The notes beneath the pieces are model-generated. The model was not told where the DNA came from and made no database searches. It saw nothing but the letters and a program-made list of their open reading frames with translations. From Halobacterium noricense (GTDB lineage Archaea > Halobacteriota > Halobacteria > Halobacteriales > Halobacteriaceae), in the NCBI RefSeq assembly GCF_021233435.1, contig NZ_CP089468.1, positions 2,590,597-2,654,596 of the forward strand: a DNA stretch of 64,000 nucleotides, in the 5' to 3' direction. This document shows, in pieces, positions 60,571 to 64,000 of the stretch. The position numbers were made by a program, and so were the translations under genes. Every line of letters begins with the position of its first letter. Position 1 is the stretch's first letter.

Positions 60571-61220
60571 TTCTGGCGGTTTGCGGCGGGAAGGGCGGCG
60601 TCGGGAAGACGACGACCGCGCTCAACCTCGCGGCTGAACTGGACGCGGTGCTCGTGGACGCGGACCTCGGGATGGCAGACGTGCCGGCGAGCCACGGGCC
60701 GGACCTCCACGACGTACTCGCGGGGCGCGCGGATGCCGTGGAAGCGGTCCGCGAGTCGAGAGCCATTTCGATATTGCCGTGCGGCCGGACGCTCGCGGGC
60801 GCTCGCGAGGGCGACCCTCGACAGTTGGTGGACGCGCTGCACGCCGTCGCCGACGCGTACGACGACGTGGTCGTAGACTGTCCCGCCGGTCTGCGCGCGG
60901 ACGTCGGCCTGCCGCTGCTGGTCGCGGACGCCTGCGTGCTCGTGACGACGCCCGACAGGGCGGCGCTCGCGGACGCGCTTCGCGCACGGTCGCTGGCCGT
61001 CGAACTGGACGCCGGGCTCGCGGCCGTCGCGTACAACCGGGCGAGCAGCGCCAGCGAGGAAGTAGCGAACGCGCTCGGCGCGCCGGTCGTCGCAGTTCCC
61101 GACGACGATTCGGTGGCGGCGGCGATGGATGCGGGACAGCCGGTCGCAGCAATCGACGAGGAGGCGGCGGCAGCGACGGGATTCGGGACGTTGGCAGAAC
61201 GAGTACGGGAGACGACGTAG
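60567..61220 (+). CDS. MinD/ParA-like ATPase
   Basis: A 217-aa P-loop ATPase with a GTG start (VILAVCGGKGGVGKTTTALN). The deviant Walker A GGKGGVGKTT is intact at about residues 7-16. The A' motif is VLVDADLGMADVPAS and the switch region is DDVVVDCPAGLRADVGL. It lacks a recognisable membrane-targeting tail, being shorter than classical MinD. It is the last gene of the block that begins after mcm and is convergent with tfb (2 bp between stops). Confidence 0.88.
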   Translation: MILAVCGGKGGVGKTTTALNLAAELDAVLVDADLGMADVPASHGPDLHDVLAGRADAVEAVRESRAISILPCGRTLAGAREGDPRQLVDALHAVADAYDDVVVDCPAGLRADVGLPLLVADACVLVTTPDRAALADALRARSLAVELDAGLAAVAYNRASSASEEVANALGAPVVAVPDDDSVAAAMDAGQPVAAIDEEAAAATGFGTLAERVRETT

Positions 61221-61222
61221 CG

Positions 61223-62080
61223 CTACTCCTGGAGGTCGTAGTACGTCGAGCGGAGCGTGACCGGCGTCACGTCCGCGACGTCGGCGGCGTCGGCTTGCGT
61301 GAGCGGTTCGTCGTGGTCGCAGGCGGCGGTGTAGAGGCAGGCCGCGGCGACGCCGCTCGGGTTCCGCCCGGAGACGAGATTCTGGGATTCCGCTTTTTCG
61401 ACGTACTCGCGAGCGGCGCGCTCGACCGCTTGCGGGACGTCGAGTTCGGTAGCGTAGCGCGGCAGGTAGTCCCGCGGGTCGATGGGGCCGGTTGGCAGGC
61501 CGAGTTCGCGGTTCATCGCGTCGTAGGCCGCGGAGAGTTCGCTCTCGTCCGCGCGAGCGACGGCTTCGACTTCGCCGAGCGTGCGCGAGAGCGCGTTCGT
61601 CCGGCAGACCGCGTAGACGCCCGCGGCGGCGAACCCCTCGATGGAGCGCCCGCGGAGCAAGCCCTCGTTTTGCGCGGAGTCGAACAGCGCGCACGCCTGG
61701 TCGCGGACGCTACGCGGGAGGTCGAGCTTCCCGACGAGCCGCCGGATTTCGGTGAACCCGTACACCTGATTGCGGTCGGCCTTCGACGGGATGGACGCGC
61801 GCTTGTGCTGGCGGCGCATCCGCTTCAGGCGGCGGCGCTTGCGCCCCTTCACGCGCGTCGAGCGACCGATTTCCGTGGAGAGCCCGCGGTCGTGGCGAGC
61901 GCGCGTGAGCGGCGCGCCGGTACGCTCTGGGTTGGTGTCGTCGTCGGCGAAGCTGCGCCACTCGGGGCCGCGGTCGATGCGGTCCTCGGAGACGACGAGC
62001 CCACAGTCGGTACAGACGCGTTCGGTCGCACGCTGCCGGACGGCACCCTCGCACTCGGGGCAGGTCACTGACTGACTCAT
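61223..62080 (-). CDS. tfb: Transcription initiation factor TFB
   Basis: Archaeal TFIIB homologue that bridges TBP-DNA and RNA polymerase. The 285-aa protein has an N-terminal zinc ribbon (CPECEGAVRQRATERVCTDC, about 8-27). The B-reader/linker is GPEWRSFADDDTNPERTGAP. Two cyclin folds follow, with the usual GFAAAGVYAVCRTNALSRTL (first) and NPSGVAAACLYTAACDHDEP (second). Haloarchaea carry several TFBs, so this one may serve a subset of promoters. The ATG at 62080 was preferred over a GTG 3 bases upstream. Confidence 0.96.
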   Translation of the reverse strand: MSQSVTCPECEGAVRQRATERVCTDCGLVVSEDRIDRGPEWRSFADDDTNPERTGAPLTRARHDRGLSTEIGRSTRVKGRKRRRLKRMRRQHKRASIPSKADRNQVYGFTEIRRLVGKLDLPRSVRDQACALFDSAQNEGLLRGRSIEGFAAAGVYAVCRTNALSRTLGEVEAVARADESELSAAYDAMNRELGLPTGPIDPRDYLPRYATELDVPQAVERAAREYVEKAESQNLVSGRNPSGVAAACLYTAACDHDEPLTQADAADVADVTPVTLRSTYYDLQE

Positions 62081-62107
62081 CACACCTGAACGTAGGCGCG
62101 GAAGCAG

Positions 62108-62115
62108 TATTTAAA
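62108..62115 (-). promoter_or_regulatory. TATA element of tfb
   Basis: Read on the minus strand the sequence is TTTAAATA, centred 31 bases before the tfb ATG. This is consistent with a near-leaderless transcript. Confidence 0.65.
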
Positions 62116-62159
62116 CACAGGTCGAAGCCCCCAGATTCGGTCGTTTCAGCGGTCGAGAG

Positions 62160-62178
62160 CGTACCGGTTACCGGTACG
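62160..62178. promoter_or_regulatory. 19-bp perfect palindrome between tfb and an HTH gene
   Basis: CGTACCGGT-T-ACCGGTACG, two 9-base arms around one T. It lies midway between two divergent genes, about 80 bases before each ATG, a typical location for a dimeric regulator site shared by both promoters. Confidence 0.6.
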
Positions 62179-62253
62179 TTCATCGCGGGCAGCAATTAGA
62201 TATCGTCCGGTTCAACTCGAAATTTTAAGTGTCGGGAGGTGGAACGGAGTGGT

Positions 62254-62760
62254 ATGGGACTGGCGGACATCGCGGAGGGGGTGACGGTGACCACGCGCCA
62301 GCGCGAGCGCGGAGTCGCGAGCGTCGACCGGACGACCGAGTCGCTGGCGTCGCGGCTCACCGTGTTCGACGACGACCTCCCGGTGTCCGCGGACGCAGCA
62401 GCGACGATGGCGGAGGCGTACGCGGGCGGCACGAGCGTCGGCGACGCCGCGACGGAGGCCGGTGTCGCGCCGACGACCGCGGCGAAGACGCTCCACCGGC
62501 TCGGGTTCGAGGGACTGTCGCCGTTCTCCCCGCTCCAGCGCGAGATGCTCGACGACTGGCTGACCGCACAGTGCTCGCGGGCGGACGCCCTCGAACTGAC
62601 GGGCGCGAACGAGCGGGAGTTCGCGCTCGCGGCCTTCGTCGCGACCCACGAACCAAATGAGGGCGCTGCAGGAGCCGTCGAGAGCGCGCTGTCGAACGCG
62701 CGGGACGCGATGGTCGAGAAGCAGGACGCGCTCGCGGCGACGCTCCCGGATTCGGACTGA
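62254..62760 (+). CDS. HTH-like haloarchaeal protein
   Basis: A 168-aa protein starting MGLADIAEGVTVTTRQRERG. Residues about 55-85 (AYAGGTSVGDAATEAGVAPT, then TAAKTLHRLGFEG) read as a helix-turn-helix. A helical C-terminal half follows. TTTTAAG about 28 bases before the ATG is a good TATA candidate, so the transcript may be leaderless. It is divergent from tfb and could itself bind the intergenic palindrome (inference). Confidence 0.75.
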   Translation: MGLADIAEGVTVTTRQRERGVASVDRTTESLASRLTVFDDDLPVSADAAATMAEAYAGGTSVGDAATEAGVAPTTAAKTLHRLGFEGLSPFSPLQREMLDDWLTAQCSRADALELTGANEREFALAAFVATHEPNEGAAGAVESALSNARDAMVEKQDALAATLPDSD

Positions 62761-62761
62761 C

Positions 62762-63505
62762 TCAGGAGAGTTTCTGCCGTGCGGTGTCGAGCAGCGACTC
62801 GTCTTCGACGTCGACGGCCACGCTCGTCTCGAACAGCGATTCGGCCAGTGCTGCGACCTGTGCGGTGAACGCGCCGTCGCTGGCGAGCGCGGTCGGCATC
62901 TCCGGAATGGTGGTTTCGGCGTGCTCGGGAATCGCGTGGTCGGCGTCCGGCGGCGCGTCGTCAACGCGGTTGGCGACGGCGAGGTCGAACTCCGTGCCGA
63001 CGTCTGCGAGGCGGCCGCGAGCGCGCTGGAGGCTGTCGACGCCACGATCGCCGGGCGGCAGGACGGCCGCGACGCGGTCCGCACTCGTGGCAGCGGCGAC
63101 TGCCTGGTTCGCGGCGACCGGCGGCGTGTCCACGAGCACGAAGTCGTGAACGTCGGTGAGTTCGGCGAGCTGCGATTCGAGGCGTTCCGCGGCGGTCGGC
63201 GCTTTGGCGTCGGCGATGCGCGCGAACGGCGCGAACGCCGGGTAGGCCGCGACAGCGCCGGGCGCGTCCGGTGTGATATCGTGGCGCGCCGCGGCGGGGT
63301 CGGCGTCCGGGTCGGTGAGGAGCGACGTGGCGTCGGTGTCGATGCGACCGTCGACGTACTGCGCGAGCCCCTGCGTGGCGAATGCGGTGTCGAAGACGCC
63401 GACGCTGGCCCCGTCGCGCGCGAGCACGGCAGCAGTCTCGACAGCGATGCGGGTGGTGCCAGCGCCGCCGGCGACGCCGACGAGCGCGGCAGTTCGTGGC
63501 TGCAT
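62762..63505 (-). CDS. ParA/MinD-like protein with degenerate P-loop
   Basis: A 247-aa protein of the ParA/MinD fold. It starts MQPRTAALVGVAGGAGTTRI. The P-loop position reads GVAGGAGTTR: both the signature lysine and the nucleotide-binding lysine of KGGxGKT are replaced. Later motifs are partly kept (SVGVFDTAFATQGLAQYVDG and VLVDTPPVAANQAVAAATSA). It therefore may not hydrolyse ATP and could act as a regulatory relative of the true MinD-like ATPase at 60567-61220. The ATG at 63505 is the start of the fold; an in-frame upstream extension is not needed. Confidence 0.82.
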   Translation of the reverse strand: MQPRTAALVGVAGGAGTTRIAVETAAVLARDGASVGVFDTAFATQGLAQYVDGRIDTDATSLLTDPDADPAAARHDITPDAPGAVAAYPAFAPFARIADAKAPTAAERLESQLAELTDVHDFVLVDTPPVAANQAVAAATSADRVAAVLPPGDRGVDSLQRARGRLADVGTEFDLAVANRVDDAPPDADHAIPEHAETTIPEMPTALASDGAFTAQVAALAESLFETSVAVDVEDESLLDTARQKLS

Positions 63506-63552
63506 GCTAGTAGTTTCCCCGCCTACTAGCACTAAAATTTGTGTTTTGTGAG

Positions 63553-63987
63553 CTACTCTTCGCCGGCGCCCTCGGCGATGCTGTCCGCGATGTCGTCGAG
63601 TTCGTCGTCGGAGAGGTCGGGGCGCTCGCCGGCGATCGCGTGGACCGGCCGGCCGCCATCGTCGTCGAAGCGCGGGATGATGTGGCCGTGCACGTGCGGG
63701 ACTTCCTGGCCGGCGGCCTCGCCGTTGTTGAACGCGACGTTGCTGCCGTCGGCGTCCACGACGTCCTCGACGATGGGCGTGAGGTAGTGCAGCGCCGCGA
63801 ACATCATCTCGCCGCTCTCCGGCGGGACGTCGCCGAGCGTCTCGTGGTGGTCCTTGGGGATGACGAGCGTGTGTCCAGGCGCGAGCGGGTTCGCGTCGAG
63901 GAACGCGAGCACGTCGGCGTCCTCGTAGACGGCGCGCGCGGGAATCTCTCCATCCACAATCTGACAGAAGATGCAGTCCTCGGCCAT
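63553..63987 (-). CDS. HIT-family nucleotide hydrolase
   Basis: A 144-aa histidine-triad protein that hydrolyses or transfers nucleotide phosphates (Hint/FHIT-like). The triad is HVHGHIIPRF (about 98-107). The N-terminal zinc-like pair is in CIFCQIVDGEIPARAVYEDA and the core is LDANPLAPGHTLVIPKDHHE. An acidic tail completes it. The ATG is at 63987, 13 bases from the window edge. The substrate is unknown. Confidence 0.95.
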   Translation of the reverse strand: MAEDCIFCQIVDGEIPARAVYEDADVLAFLDANPLAPGHTLVIPKDHHETLGDVPPESGEMMFAALHYLTPIVEDVVDADGSNVAFNNGEAAGQEVPHVHGHIIPRFDDDGGRPVHAIAGERPDLSDDELDDIADSIAEGAGEE

Positions 63988-64000
63988 ACGCGGCCCAACA

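Overview
This window is haloarchaeal chromosome (class Halobacteria, probably close to Halobacterium). The evidence is the high GC, the acidic Asp/Glu-rich proteins, and archaeal core genes: aRF1, A-type ATP synthase, TFB, MCM, RPA/RPAP, Tfx and archaeal prenyl synthase. TATA elements of the TTTAAATA type sit about 28-31 bases before start codons, as expected for near-leaderless haloarchaeal transcripts. Most of the window is ordinary housekeeping sequence. The unusual parts are one accessory island, a tandem CHAT-protease pair, two inteins in MCM, and several small partial duplications of gene ends.

Layout. 1-5.4 kb: truncated MinD-like ATPase, aRF1, a zinc-ribbon protein in hairpin-rich spacer DNA, a radical SAM protein and a DUF373 membrane protein. 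5.4-8.2 kb: prenyl diphosphate synthase and the electron transfer flavoprotein pair, joined by a 21-codon ORF. 8.3-12.0 kb: membrane-anchored HTH protein, secreted protein, pilin-like protein and a methyltransferase. 12.1-21.0 kb: complete A-type ATP synthase operon in the order H-I-K-E-C-F-A-B-D. 21.0-22.0 kb: zinc-motif protein and TRAM protein. 22.0-26.3 kb: two tandem CHAT-domain proteins. 26.3-30.4 kb: Tfx regulator, sugar nucleotidyltransferase, RPA-RPAP and a ribbon-helix-helix protein. 30.5-32.6 kb: arsR-acr3-arsC arsenic operon. 32.6-33.1 kb: tRNA-His followed by two extra copies of its own 3' end. 33.1-43.0 kb: M50 protease with CBS domains, alcohol dehydrogenase, VOC protein, BKACE-type enzyme, cupin, SF2 helicase, cytochrome oxidase subunit I and small membrane proteins. 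43.1 kb: tRNA-Pro(TGG).

43.2-52.1 kb is an accessory island just downstream of tRNA-Pro, visibly less GC-rich in its right half. It holds a short cytosine-methyltransferase-like protein, a MutY/Mig-like HhH-GPD glycosylase, a GHKL (MutL/MORC-like) ATPase and a full C5 cytosine methyltransferase on the minus strand. Divergently it holds a tightly coupled three-gene operon: a second, diverged GHKL-like ATPase, an unknown protein and a DUF6339-like protein. I read it as a DNA-modification and defence island. The three-gene operon is the best candidate for an undescribed system.

52.1-64.0 kb: small haloarchaeal proteins, MCM helicase with two large homing-endonuclease inteins placed in the ATPase core, and a coupled downstream block of four unknown proteins plus a MinD-like ATPase. 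TFB follows, divergent from an HTH-like protein across a 19-bp palindrome. The window ends with a ParA-like protein with a degenerate P-loop and a HIT protein.

A recurring theme is partial duplication of gene ends beside the intact gene: the radical SAM 3' end, the arsC 5' end, and the tRNA-His 3' end twice. No transposase, integrase, rRNA operon or CRISPR array was found.
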